Made by a program: the position numbers and the translations under genes. Positions 37,556-46,415 of a stretch of 64,000 bases of DNA are shown in pieces (positions within the stretch are counted from its first letter, which is position 1; every line of letters begins with the position of its first letter). This DNA comes from Polyangiaceae bacterium (GTDB lineage Bacteria > Myxococcota_A > Polyangia > Polyangiales > Polyangiaceae), in contig JALHPN010000009.1 of NCBI GenBank assembly GCA_022842465.1, positions 1-64,000 of the forward strand, written 5' to 3'. A model generated the notes under the pieces. That model saw only the letters and a program-made list of their open reading frames with translations, made no database searches and was not told the origin of the DNA.

Positions 37556-38175
37556 GAGGGGAGGGGATCCCCACGGAGATCGTCCTCCGCTCGTGCAGCC
37601 TGCGTCCCTTCGCGGAGGCGGATGCGCCTTCGCTCCAGCGCCACGCCGACGACGAGCAGGTCTGGCTGAACTTGCGCGATCGCTTCCCGCATCCGTACAT
37701 GCTCGAGGACGCGCGGAGCTGGATCGAGATCGTCGCGGAGCTCCCGGAGGGGACACACTTCGCGATTGACGTCGGCGGCGAGTGCGTCGGCACCGTGGGG
37801 ATCGTCCTCCAGACCGACGTCCACCGGCGCTCGGCCGAGATCGGCTACTGGCTGGGCCGCGCTTTCTGGGGCCGGGGCATCGCGACCGACGTCGTGCGTG
37901 CCGTGACGAGCCACGGGTTCTTCTCGTTCGGTCTCGTGCGCGTCTTCGCGAGCGTCTTCGCGACGAATCCGGCCTCGGCGCGCGTGCTCGAGAAGGCGGG
38001 CTACGCGCTCGAGGGGCGAATGCGGAGCGCGGTCGTGAAGGACGGCGTGCTGATGGACGCGCTCCTCTACGCGTGCGTGACGGAGGGAGGCATCCCGACG
38101 AACGTGGTGCCCCCGACGGCGCCGGTCCCCTTCTCCGGTCCGTTCTCGTCCTCGCGCCGCGGTCGTCGACGGTAG
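37552..38175 (+). CDS. RimJ/RimL-type GNAT N-acetyltransferase
   Basis: 207 residues. Classic RimJ/L layout: LRSCSLRPFAEADAPSLQRHADDEQVWLNLRDRFPHPY at the start, AEIGYWLGRAFWGRGIATDVVRAVTSHGF with the acetyl-CoA loop, and VFATNPASARVLEKAGYALEGRMRSAVVKDGVLMDALLY at the end. It acetylates an amino group on a protein or small molecule; the substrate is not predictable. The GTG start shares GTGA with the coiled-coil gene stop. The C-terminal 25 residues are a Pro/Ser/Arg-rich tail. Confidence 0.9.
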   Translation: MRGEGIPTEIVLRSCSLRPFAEADAPSLQRHADDEQVWLNLRDRFPHPYMLEDARSWIEIVAELPEGTHFAIDVGGECVGTVGIVLQTDVHRRSAEIGYWLGRAFWGRGIATDVVRAVTSHGFFSFGLVRVFASVFATNPASARVLEKAGYALEGRMRSAVVKDGVLMDALLYACVTEGGIPTNVVPPTAPVPFSGPFSSSRRGRRR

Positions 38176-38178
38176 CGG

Positions 38179-39654
38179 TCACGCCTTGGTAGGCGCGGCC
38201 TCGATCGCGCAGAGGACGCCGCGAGCCTTGTTCCGGGTCTCCTCCGCCTCGAGCGCGGGGTCGCTCGCCTCGACGATGCCGGCGCCCGCCGTCACCTCGA
38301 AGCGGTCGCCCTTCTCCACGAGCGTACGGATCGCGATCGCGAAGTCGAGGTCGCCCGTGCGCGACGCGTAGCCGATCGCGCCGCCGTAGATCCCGCGCGG
38401 CCTCGCCTCGAGCTCGCGGATGATCTGCATCGCGCGGATCTTCGGAGCTCCGGACAACGTCCCGGCGGGGAAAGCCGAGTGGACGACCTCGAGCGGAGGC
38501 GTCGTCTCCGCGACCTTGCCGCGCACCTCGCTCACGATGTGCATGACGTGCGAGTAGCGCTCGACGGCCATGCGCTTCACGAGCTCGACGGAGCCGATCT
38601 CCGCGACCCGGCCGACGTCGTTGCGGCCGAGGTCGATCAGCATGACGTGCTCGGCGCGCTCCTTCGGATCGGCCAGGAGCTCGGCCTCGAGCGCCGCGTC
38701 CTCGGCCGGCGTCGTGCCACGCGGACGCGTCCCGGCGAGCGGCCGCACCGTCATCACGCCGGCCTCGAGCCGCACCATCGTCTCCGGGCTCGCGCCCGCG
38801 ACCCGAAGGCGGGCGCCGGGCTCCTCGGAGGGACCAGGCGGGAGATCGAGGAAGTACATGTACGGCGACGGGTTGAGGAGCCGCATCGCGCGGTAGACGT
38901 CGAAGGCGTCGCGCCCGTTCCGCGGCGTCGAGAACGTGCGGGCGAGCACGATCTGGAACGCATCACCGGCTGCGATGTACTCCTGCGCGCGCCGCACGCG
39001 GTCTCCGAACGCCGCGTCGTCGAGGTCCGTCTCGACGCCCGACGGGAGGCGCGAGCGATCCGGGAGCGCGATCGCGGACAACCCCGGATCTCTCGCGAGG
39101 TCTGCGTAGGCGCGCTCGACGTCGGCCGCGTCGCGCGCCGCGATCGTCACGGTCTGGGCGAGCGCGTCGAACACGACGACGGTGCACTCGCCGAGGAAGC
39201 GCGCGAGGGGGACGTAGTGCTCGGACCACGTCGCATCACTCCCCGGTGGCACCTTGTCGATGAGGTGCACGATGTCCCAGGCGAGATACCCCACGTGGGC
39301 GGTCGCGAACCGCGCCGCGGTCGCGGCGTGCGGGTCGTCGTGCTCGGGCGCCGCGTGCCGTCCGATGACGGACTCGATCGCCGCGAGCGGATCCTTCCCG
39401 AGGGAAGGCGCGAGCGCGGGAATGTCGTTCGCGCTCTTCGCGCCGGAGCCACCCCGGATCGACCAGCCGTCGCGATCGAGGAGCGCCTCGTACCGCGGCC
39501 GATAGCCCAGGATCGAGTAGCGTCCCCATCGCTCCCCGCCCACCACGCTCTCGAGGAGGAACGAGGCGCCCTCCGCATCGGCCTGCCGGAGCGCGGCGTA
39601 CGCTCGGACCGGGGTGAGCGCGTCCGAGGCGAACGTGCGCGTCGCGACCTTCAC
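38179..39654 (-). CDS. trpE: Anthranilate synthase component I
   Basis: 491 residues. The N-terminal domain has [21 protein letters not shown], the usual site of Trp feedback. The chorismate-binding domain follows: [91 protein letters not shown] and [11 protein letters not shown]. It converts chorismate to anthranilate with a TrpG partner, which is not in the window. It starts at a GTG overlapping the stop of the Kal-Kce gene by 4 bp. It could alternatively supply anthranilate to another pathway. Confidence 0.93.
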   Translation of the reverse strand: MKVATRTFASDALTPVRAYAALRQADAEGASFLLESVVGGERWGRYSILGYRPRYEALLDRDGWSIRGGSGAKSANDIPALAPSLGKDPLAAIESVIGRHAAPEHDDPHAATAARFATAHVGYLAWDIVHLIDKVPPGSDATWSEHYVPLARFLGECTVVVFDALAQTVTIAARDAADVERAYADLARDPGLSAIALPDRSRLPSGVETDLDDAAFGDRVRRAQEYIAAGDAFQIVLARTFSTPRNGRDAFDVYRAMRLLNPSPYMYFLDLPPGPSEEPGARLRVAGASPETMVRLEAGVMTVRPLAGTRPRGTTPAEDAALEAELLADPKERAEHVMLIDLGRNDVGRVAEIGSVELVKRMAVERYSHVMHIVSEVRGKVAETTPPLEVVHSAFPAGTLSGAPKIRAMQIIRELEARPRGIYGGAIGYASRTGDLDFAIAIRTLVEKGDRFEVTAGAGIVEASDPALEAEETRNKARGVLCAIEAAPTKA

Positions 39655-40991
39655 GGGCGCGCGGCTCCGTCCTTCTGGAGGAGGAGCGCTCGGGCCCGCA
39701 TGGGCTCGACCGGGGTGCGTCCGATGCTCTTCGCGTAGGCTGCCGCGCGGAGGACGAGCGGCGCGCTGCCCTCCGAGAGCACCCCCTTCGAGAGGTAGAT
39801 GTTGTCCTCGAGCCCCACGCGCGCGTGCCCGCCGAGGCGCATCGCGAGCTCCGTCATCGGCTGCTGGAAGCGACCGACGGCGGCGACCGCCCAGGAGGCG
39901 CCGGCCGGGACGCGCGTCATCATGTAGCGGACGTTCGCCTCGTTCGCCCCGATGCCGCCCGGCACGCCCATCACGAACTGGAAGTGGAGGGGCGCGTGGA
40001 GCAGGCCTTTCTCGGCGAGGGCGAGCGCCTCCTCCACGTGACCGACCTCGTAGCACTCGAGCTCCGCGATGGCGCCCGACTCCCGGATGCGGGCGGCGAG
40101 GTCCTTGATCTGCGGACGCGTGTTGACGAACACGTCGTCGCCGAAGTTGAGCGTGCCGCAGTTGAGCGTCGCCATCTCCGGCTTGCAGGCGAGGGGCTGG
40201 GCGCGCTCGTCAATCGACATGCCGATCGCGCCGCCGGTCGACACTTGCACGATGCAGTCGGTCTTCGCGCGGATCCTGTCGATCGTCTCCGCGAAGCGCT
40301 CCTTCGACTGGGTCGGCGACCCGTCGTCGTTGCGCACGTGGAGGTGGATGACGGCGGCGCCGGCCTCGCGGCAGCGCGCGGCCTCGTCGGCGATCTCGTT
40401 CGGGGTGATGGGGAGGTGCGGGGTGCTCGCGCGCGTGACCTCGGCGCCGACGATCGCCGCCGTGAGGACGATCTCGGGCGCGTGGGTCTCCGCGCGGGCG
40501 AGCGTGCGCGGACCGCCGTCCGAAGAGGCCGGCGTCACGATCGGACCCGGCGAAGGTGGCCCTGCGGCCGGAAGCGCCGGCATGTAGAGCTCGCGGGGAC
40601 GCCGTTGGAGGTCCTTCGGCGTCACGCACGTGCCCGTCGCGCGACAGACGACCTCGGGATCGGAGAGCACCTCGGCCGCGCTCGCTGGCCGGCCCGGGCC
40701 CCGGAGGTTCGCGATCACCTTCCGCGCCTCGAACCGCATCTGTCGGCTCGTGTTGCCGATCTTCACGAGCTCGGCCGATGCCTCGATGTAGTCGCCCGCG
40801 AAGACGGGCGCGAGGAACTCCACCGTCTCGTAGGCGCGGAAGAGGCCCTCGTCGCCGTCGAGGCGGATGAGGAGCTCGGTCGCGAGATCCCCGAAGAGGG
40901 CCAGCATGCGAGCGCCGTCGACGAGCTCGCCCGCGTAGTGGGCGTCGTGTGCGCTCATCCGGAGCCGGAGGACGACCTTCATCCCGATCAT
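39651..40991 (-). CDS. Fused 3-aminobutyryl-CoA ammonia-lyase (Kal) and 3-keto-5-aminohexanoate cleavage enzyme (Kce)
   Basis: 446 residues. Residues about 1-130 are a hotdog domain with the Kal signature ([62 protein letters not shown]). After a Pro/Ser linker, residues about 165-446 are a DUF849/BKACE TIM-barrel (VILTAAI-type start, [49 protein letters not shown]). Both act in lysine fermentation: Kce splits 3-keto-5-aminohexanoate with acetyl-CoA to acetoacetate and 3-aminobutyryl-CoA, and Kal removes ammonia. The other kam/kdd genes are not in the window. ATG at 40991 with a second at 40982. Confidence 0.85.
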   Translation of the reverse strand: MIGMKVVLRLRMSAHDAHYAGELVDGARMLALFGDLATELLIRLDGDEGLFRAYETVEFLAPVFAGDYIEASAELVKIGNTSRQMRFEARKVIANLRGPGRPASAAEVLSDPEVVCRATGTCVTPKDLQRRPRELYMPALPAAGPPSPGPIVTPASSDGGPRTLARAETHAPEIVLTAAIVGAEVTRASTPHLPITPNEIADEAARCREAGAAVIHLHVRNDDGSPTQSKERFAETIDRIRAKTDCIVQVSTGGAIGMSIDERAQPLACKPEMATLNCGTLNFGDDVFVNTRPQIKDLAARIRESGAIAELECYEVGHVEEALALAEKGLLHAPLHFQFVMGVPGGIGANEANVRYMMTRVPAGASWAVAAVGRFQQPMTELAMRLGGHARVGLEDNIYLSKGVLSEGSAPLVLRAAAYAKSIGRTPVEPMRARALLLQKDGAARP

Positions 40992-41211
40992 GGCCCGATC
41001 GATACCACGGACCCCTCCGCCCGGGCGATCGGCTCCGGGCGGCCCGCGAGCGGCTCGGCCCGCCTGGCGAGCGGGCGAAGGGGAGAACGGTCTCCGACGT
41101 TGTCTCGAGGAAACCCCGACGGCTCTCCCCGCACCCGTCGTTGCCGCTTCGCGTCGATCATGATAGGTGCGTCGACCGAGCGAGCGCGAAAGGCGAGCCA
41201 GAAAAGCACCC

Positions 41212-42012
41212 ATGGTCTTCGTCGAAGCCCGTAATCTCCCTTCTCACGTCGGCATCATCATGGACGGCAACGGTCGCTGGGCGCAGCTCCGCGGCCAGGA
41301 GCGGGTGGAAGGCCACCGTGAGGGCTCGAAGGCCGTCCGCCGCATCGTCCGCGCGGCGCGTCGCCTCGGCCTCCGCGCCCTGACGCTCTATGCCTTCAGC
41401 GAGCAGAACTGGGCGCGCCCCGAGGACGAGGTGGACACCCTCATGGTCCTCCTCCGCGATTTCCTCCTCTCGGAGCGCGACGAGATCCTCGACCACGGCA
41501 TCCGGCTGAACGCCGTCGGCAACCTGGGGCGCCTCCCGGGGCTCGTGCGCGGCGTGCTCGACCCGCTCCGGAACGACAGCGCGTCGCACCACGAGATGAC
41601 GCTCACCCTCGCGCTCAGCTACGGCGGCCGCGAGGAGATCGCGGCGGTCGCCCGCGAGCTCGCGACCGAGTGCGCGAACGGCCGCATGCGCCCCGAGGAC
41701 GTGACCGCCGAGAGCCTGCGTGGCCGCATGCCGAGCCTCGCCGTCGGCGATCCGGATCTCGTCATCCGCACGGGCGGCGAGCGCCGCATCTCGAACTTCC
41801 TCCTCTACGGGCTCGCGTACGCCGAGCTCCACTTCACGGACGCCCTCTGGCCCGATTTCGCCGAGGCGGATCTCTACGAGGCCATCGAGAGCTACCAGCG
41901 ACGCGAGCGCCGTTTCGGTCTCGTCGGCAAGGGCGCGGTGCCCGTCTCTCCGGAGGCTCCGACGCCGCCGGCGCCGCCGAGCGAGGCGACGCGGCTCCGT
42001 CTCGTGGGGTGA
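41212..42012 (+). CDS. uppS: Isoprenyl (undecaprenyl) diphosphate synthase
   Basis: 266 residues. [13 protein letters not shown] near the start gives the catalytic Asp and diphosphate loop. [19 protein letters not shown] and [24 protein letters not shown] with LWPDF are the remaining cis-prenyltransferase motifs. It makes the C55 lipid carrier for peptidoglycan and polysaccharides. The ATG at 41212 is preferred over the GTG-proximal extension from 41167. A Pro-rich tail of about 20 residues extends the C-terminus. TGATG links it to cdsA. Confidence 0.95.
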   Translation: MVFVEARNLPSHVGIIMDGNGRWAQLRGQERVEGHREGSKAVRRIVRAARRLGLRALTLYAFSEQNWARPEDEVDTLMVLLRDFLLSERDEILDHGIRLNAVGNLGRLPGLVRGVLDPLRNDSASHHEMTLTLALSYGGREEIAAVARELATECANGRMRPEDVTAESLRGRMPSLAVGDPDLVIRTGGERRISNFLLYGLAYAELHFTDALWPDFAEADLYEAIESYQRRERRFGLVGKGAVPVSPEAPTPPAPPSEATRLRLVG

Positions 42013-42869
42013 TGGTGGACCCGGCCGTCGAGAAGGCGAGCGCGAACAAGAACCTCGCGATCCGCGTCGCGACGGCGGCGGTCGGCGCGCCCCTCATCCT
42101 GGCGCTCCTCTACAAGGGGCCCCCGTGGGGCTTCTACCTGCTCGTCCTCCCGGCCGCCCTCATCGGCGCGTGGGAGCTCTTCAACATGACGCACCCGGGG
42201 GATCGCGCGTCCCAGGCGATGGGCGTCGCGATGACGGCGCTGGCTTCGGGCGCGACGTACCTGTCGAACGGCGATCTCCGGATGGTGGTGACGATGGTGA
42301 TCGTCGTACCGCTCGCCGGTCCGCTCCTCACGCTCGTCCGCCTCGGCGACATGAAGACGGCGGCGCTCCGCGCGTGCGCGATGGGCTTCGCGCCGTTCTT
42401 CGTCGGAGTGCCCTTGACGCTCCTCGCGCTCCTCCGCCGCGATCTCGGCGCCGACGGCCCTGGCTACGTCGTGCTCACGATCATGTTCGCGTGGTTCAGC
42501 GACACGGGCGGCTATTTCGCCGGGCGCTTCCTCGGGAAGCGGAAGCTCTACGAGGCCGTGTCGCCGAAGAAGACCGTGGAGGGGGCGATCGGCGGCCTCG
42601 GCGGGAGCGTCGTCGGCGCCCTCCTCGCGCATTTCTGGTTTTTGCCGTCACTGCCGCTCGCGCACGGCGTCCCGCTCGCGATCCTCGCGGGCGCGCTCGG
42701 TCAGGCGGGCGATCTCGGCGAGTCCGTCCTGAAGCGCTCCACGGGCGTCAAGGACTCGGGTGCGATCGTTCCCGGCCACGGCGGCATCCTCGATCGCGTC
42801 GACGCGCTCATTCTCACGAGCGCGGTGACGTACCTCTACACGCTCTGGTTCCTCCGGCCCGGCGCGTAG
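42012..42869 (+). CDS. cdsA: Phosphatidate cytidylyltransferase
   Basis: 285 residues, about eight membrane helices. The C-terminal signature is complete: AWFSDTGGYFAGRFLGKRKLYEAVSPKKTVEGAIGG, then LGQAGDLGESVLKRSTGVKDSGAIVPGHGGILDRVDALI. It makes CDP-diacylglycerol from phosphatidate and CTP for phospholipid synthesis. The uppS-cdsA order is common. A strong inverted repeat with a T-run follows at 42902-42956. Confidence 0.95.
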   Translation: MVDPAVEKASANKNLAIRVATAAVGAPLILALLYKGPPWGFYLLVLPAALIGAWELFNMTHPGDRASQAMGVAMTALASGATYLSNGDLRMVVTMVIVVPLAGPLLTLVRLGDMKTAALRACAMGFAPFFVGVPLTLLALLRRDLGADGPGYVVLTIMFAWFSDTGGYFAGRFLGKRKLYEAVSPKKTVEGAIGGLGGSVVGALLAHFWFLPSLPLAHGVPLAILAGALGQAGDLGESVLKRSTGVKDSGAIVPGHGGILDRVDALILTSAVTYLYTLWFLRPGA

Positions 42870-42901
42870 GCCGGCGCGCCGAGGCGGCCCACGTCACTCA
42901 C

Positions 42902-42956
42902 CTCTGCGTGACGTGCTTCGTTTCGCCTCGATCCCGGCGCCGTCACGCAGAGTTTT
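42902..42956 (+). terminator. Inverted repeat with T-tract after cdsA
   Basis: CTCTGCGTGACG (42902-42913) pairs perfectly with CGTCACGCAGAG (42941-42952), followed by TTTT. The 27-nt loop is longer than usual. It would end the uppS-cdsA transcript, or could attenuate the glutamate dehydrogenase gene 77 bp further on. Confidence 0.62.
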
Positions 42957-43032
42957 CGCGCATGATCTCGACGCGTCGCGGCACGCGGTTTTCGAGCTTG
43001 CAGCTCCCGTGGATGCGCTAAGACGAGCGGCG

Positions 43033-44379
43033 ATGAAACCGTCCGATCCCCCGTCAGAAACGCTGAAGATTGGAACGCCGTCCACCGTCCCGGCGGCGCC
43101 CGGTTCCGCGAGGACGCTCGTGAAGGAGTACGACTTCTTCAAGGTGGTCCAGGACTACCTCGATCGCGCCGCGCGCACGATCAACCTCGCGGACTACGTC
43201 CGCACGATCCTGAGCCAGCCCAAGAACGAGCTCATCATCAACTTCCCGGTGAAGATGGATGACGGGCAGGTCCGGCTCTTCAAGGGCTACCGCGTCCAGC
43301 ACAACAACCTCCTCGGCCCGTTCAAAGGCGGCATGCGCTTCCACCCGAGCGTCACGCTCGACGACGTGAAGGCGCTCGCCGCGATGATGACGTGGAAGTG
43401 CGCGCTCATGCGCGTCCCGTTCGGCGGCGGCAAGGGCGGGATCAAGTTCGACCCGCACGCCGTCTCGAAGGCGGAGCTCCAGCGGATCACGCGTCGCTTC
43501 ACCCACGCGCTCGGGGAGAACATCGGACCCGAGTACGACATCCCCGCGCCCGACGTCGGCACCAACAGCCAGACGATGGCGTGGTTCATGGACACGTACT
43601 CGAACACCGTCAGCGCGGCGTACAAGCAGAGCGTGAAGGGCGTCGTCACGGGCAAGCCCGTCGCGTCCGGCGGCACGCTCGGCCGCGCGAAGGCCACGGG
43701 CCAGGGCATGGTCTACTGCGTGATCGAGTGGTCGAAGGAGAAGGGCTTCGAGCTCGAAGGCTCCACCATGACCGTGCAGGGCTTCGGCAACGTCGGCTCG
43801 CACCTCGCCGTCATCCTCTCGCGTCTCGGCGTGTCGACGGTCGCCGTCGGCGATCACTCGGGGTACATGTACAACCCCGAGGGCTTCAACGCGCACAAGC
43901 TCCAGGACTGGGTCGAGGAGCACGGATCCATCGCTGGCTACCCGGGAGGCAAGGCCATCACGCGCGAGGAGTTCTTCAAGACGAAGTCCGACATCTTCGC
44001 GCCCTGCGCCCTCGAGAACCAGATCGGCGAGACCGAGGCGCGCGCGCTCGAGTGCAAGCTCATCGTCGAGGGCGCGAACGGCCCGACGAACCCCGCCGGC
44101 GAGAAGATCCTCCTCGAGCGTGGCATCGACATCCTCCCGGACGTCCTCGCCAACTCGGGCGGCGTCACCGTCAGCTACTACGAGTGGGTCCAGAACAAGC
44201 GCTCGGAGTCGTGGACGGAAGAAGAGGTCGACGCGAAGCTGGAGCGCGCGATGAGCCGCGCCTACCGAGAGGTCGCCGACTTCGCGCGGCAGAACAAGGT
44301 CGATCGTCGGATCGCGGCGTACGCGCTGGCGCTCCAGCGGATCGAGGCGGTCTACAAGGAGCGCGAGATCTTCCCGTGA
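43033..44379 (+). CDS. gdhA: Glutamate dehydrogenase (Glu/Leu/Phe/Val family)
   Basis: 448 residues. The catalytic domain has GPFKGGMRFHPSV, MTWKCALMRVPFGGGKGGI (active-site Lys) and GPEYDIPAPDVGTN. The Rossmann domain has MTVQGFGNVGSHLA. KLIVEGANGPTNPAGEKIL, DVLANSGGVTVSYYEWVQN and the C-terminal helices are typical. It interconverts glutamate and 2-oxoglutarate with ammonia; length and pattern fit the hexameric NAD(P) type. An N-terminal extension of about 30 residues precedes the family start. TAAGAC at 43019-43024 lies 8 nt before the ATG. Confidence 0.93.
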   Translation: MKPSDPPSETLKIGTPSTVPAAPGSARTLVKEYDFFKVVQDYLDRAARTINLADYVRTILSQPKNELIINFPVKMDDGQVRLFKGYRVQHNNLLGPFKGGMRFHPSVTLDDVKALAAMMTWKCALMRVPFGGGKGGIKFDPHAVSKAELQRITRRFTHALGENIGPEYDIPAPDVGTNSQTMAWFMDTYSNTVSAAYKQSVKGVVTGKPVASGGTLGRAKATGQGMVYCVIEWSKEKGFELEGSTMTVQGFGNVGSHLAVILSRLGVSTVAVGDHSGYMYNPEGFNAHKLQDWVEEHGSIAGYPGGKAITREEFFKTKSDIFAPCALENQIGETEARALECKLIVEGANGPTNPAGEKILLERGIDILPDVLANSGGVTVSYYEWVQNKRSESWTEEEVDAKLERAMSRAYREVADFARQNKVDRRIAAYALALQRIEAVYKEREIFP

Positions 44380-44408
44380 CGTGACGCGACCTACCGCGGC
44401 GCACGTCG

Positions 44409-44441
44409 AGAGCCCCCGCATGTGACTCGTGCGGGGGCTCT
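44409..44441 (+). terminator. Intrinsic terminator after glutamate dehydrogenase
   Basis: AGAGCCCCCGCA, a 9-nt loop, then TGCGGGGGCTCT: 12 perfect pairs 29 bp after the stop, followed by the pyrimidine-rich gtcgtctct. It separates the housekeeping block from the accessory locus. The rest of 44380-44678 shows no gene. Confidence 0.85.
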
Positions 44442-44678
44442 GTCGTCTCTGCACGGCGGTCGGCCCACGCGAGGCCACGCGCCGGTGAGGCCTGCCTCTC
44501 CTCATCGGTGTGGACGCGAGGTCCACCGCGCGGAGGCGGGGTGCACAACGGGCCACGCCGGCCGCTCCGAAGTACCTGGAAGCTGTGCAGACCACCTTCG
44601 AGCTCGGCCGAGCACGCGAGTTGCTCTGCCCTCCGTACCCCACGCCATCGAGCGAGTGAGGGAACGGAGGGAGCCCGA

Positions 44679-46130
44679 ATGCTGAATCGCTGGTCGCTTG
44701 TCGGTACGTTGGGGATGGTGGTCGGCAGCGCCGGCCTCGCCGCTTGTGCAGGGGATCGAATCGAGGCCGACGACGGGACGGCCACCGTCGCCTCGGAGCT
44801 CTCGAAGGATGATCGGCGTGAGGCGAAGGAGGCGTGCCGCACGAGCCGCCGTCTCCAGCGCATGGCCCGCGGGCGCAGCCTCGGCGACGACTACGACGGT
44901 GAAGACGACGCCGACGCCCATGCCACCGACGCGATCCGTCGGGGACGTCACCACTTCAACGACCGCCGTCTGCGAGGCCTCGGAGCCAACGGTCGCGCGT
45001 GCGCCGACTGCCATCAGGCGCACGACGCGTACAGCCTCTCGCCGTCCACCGCGAAGGCGCGCTTCGACGCTCTCCAGAAGTGCCGGTCGATCGAGCCGGA
45101 CGCGGACGACCCGCTCTTCCGCGCGATCGACGCGGACGATTTCCGCGTCAACGGCGCGAACGCGAGCGACTTCTCGAACCTCGTGGAGAACGGCCTCGTC
45201 CGCGTGACCCTCCCGCTTCCCGGCAACGTGAAGCTGCTCGACCCCGTCACGCTGCTGCCGACCGGGGAGACCGAAGCGGACGTCTGGCGCGCCGTTCCCA
45301 CGGTCCACAACGTGGCGATCACGGGCTCGAACGGCATCGCGCCCTTCGGCCCCCGCGGGCCGAACACGAGCGGCGGTTACCAGATCGACGCGCGCTTCGG
45401 CACGCTCCAGGAGCAGGCCCTCGGCGCGCTCACCGCTCACGCGCAGATCACGTCGCAGCCGGCGCCGCGGATGCTCGACGACCTCGCGGCGTTCCAGAAC
45501 GATCTCTTCAGCTCGGCTGGCGTCCGCGCCATCGCCGGCGCGCTCCAGGCGGGCACGACGCCGCCGGACATCGACCCGCCGCTCACGGCGCTGGAGACCG
45601 AGGGCAAGGCCGTCTTCGAGCGCGCGTGCGGCAACTGCCACGGCGGCGCGAGCCAGTCGAACACCATCCAGCAGAACCTCCCGCCGTTCGCGGTGCTCGC
45701 GCGCTTCCACAACCCGCGCGCTGGCTGCCCTCGCAACAAGGACACGGCCGCGACGCCGCGCTGGGCGTTCGACCCCTGTCCCAGCCGCCTCGAGCGCAAC
45801 GCGCGCACGTACGAGGTCACGAACGCAGACGGGTCGAAGTCGCGCATCCGCACGAACGACCCCGGCCGCATGCTCCTCACCGGCAACTTCGCGGACGCGG
45901 AGACGTTCGACGTTCCGCAGCTCCGGAACCTCGCGGCGACCGCGCCGTACTTCCACAACAACAGCGTCGACACCATCGAGGGCGTCGTCATCCTCTACGA
46001 GGAGTTCTACAAGCGCGTGCTCGCCGTGGCTCCGACGTCGGGCACGCTCACGACGGACGGCATCAACAGGGATCGCCCCAACACGGCGGCGGATCGCGAC
46101 GCCCTCGTCGCGTACCTCCGCAAGCTCTGA
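44679..46130 (+). CDS. Di-haem cytochrome-c-peroxidase-like lipoprotein
   Basis: 483 residues. The N-terminus has a lipobox-like LAAC (C23) within a short signal peptide. Two CxxCH haem sites are at C108-H112 (CADCH) and C317-H321 (CGNCH). LRNLAATAPYFHNNSVDTIEGVVILY near the end resembles the C-terminal haem domain of the bacterial cytochrome c peroxidase/MauG superfamily, which uses peroxide or oxidises substrates in the periplasm. An N-terminal acidic spacer of about 50 residues is unusual. ATG with GGAGG at 44666-44670. It is divided from the next gene by a strong hairpin. Confidence 0.85.
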   Translation: MLNRWSLVGTLGMVVGSAGLAACAGDRIEADDGTATVASELSKDDRREAKEACRTSRRLQRMARGRSLGDDYDGEDDADAHATDAIRRGRHHFNDRRLRGLGANGRACADCHQAHDAYSLSPSTAKARFDALQKCRSIEPDADDPLFRAIDADDFRVNGANASDFSNLVENGLVRVTLPLPGNVKLLDPVTLLPTGETEADVWRAVPTVHNVAITGSNGIAPFGPRGPNTSGGYQIDARFGTLQEQALGALTAHAQITSQPAPRMLDDLAAFQNDLFSSAGVRAIAGALQAGTTPPDIDPPLTALETEGKAVFERACGNCHGGASQSNTIQQNLPPFAVLARFHNPRAGCPRNKDTAATPRWAFDPCPSRLERNARTYEVTNADGSKSRIRTNDPGRMLLTGNFADAETFDVPQLRNLAATAPYFHNNSVDTIEGVVILYEEFYKRVLAVAPTSGTLTTDGINRDRPNTAADRDALVAYLRKL

Positions 46131-46153
46131 CCCGACCATCCGTTCGAAACGAC

Positions 46154-46187
46154 CGCCGTGGCGGGCTCCCTGGAGCTCGCCGCGGCG
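46154..46187 (+). terminator. 16-bp hairpin after the cytochrome gene
   Basis: CGCCGTGGCGGGCTCC (46154-46169), loop CT, GGAGCTCGCCGCGGCG (46172-46187): 16 pairs including two G-T wobbles, 23 bp after the stop. There is no T-run, so it may be a processing stop or a Rho-independent terminator of the GC-rich kind. The remaining 46188-46415 holds no gene. Confidence 0.55.
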
Positions 46188-46415
46188 ATCGCGTTCCGCG
46201 AGAGGAAACCCGCGACCAGCCCCGATGACGTCTGCAGCTCCGCGAAAATGAAGTGACAATGAGCTCGAGAAGGTCGGTACCCACATGACGTGACGTCTGC
46301 TTCCTTCTGCGCGTGACTCGCGCGAACACCCCGTCTTCGTCGTTCCGCCCGCATCTTGCGCTGGGCTGGGCGAGTGGCCGTGGGTAACATCGCAGATCGC
46401 TCGGAGGTGAGCGGG

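Noticed and set aside
44380-44678. A gene in the gap before the cytochrome gene
   Set aside because: The only frames are a leftward shadow and an N-terminal extension of the cytochrome frame without protein-like content. The gap holds a terminator and a likely promoter.
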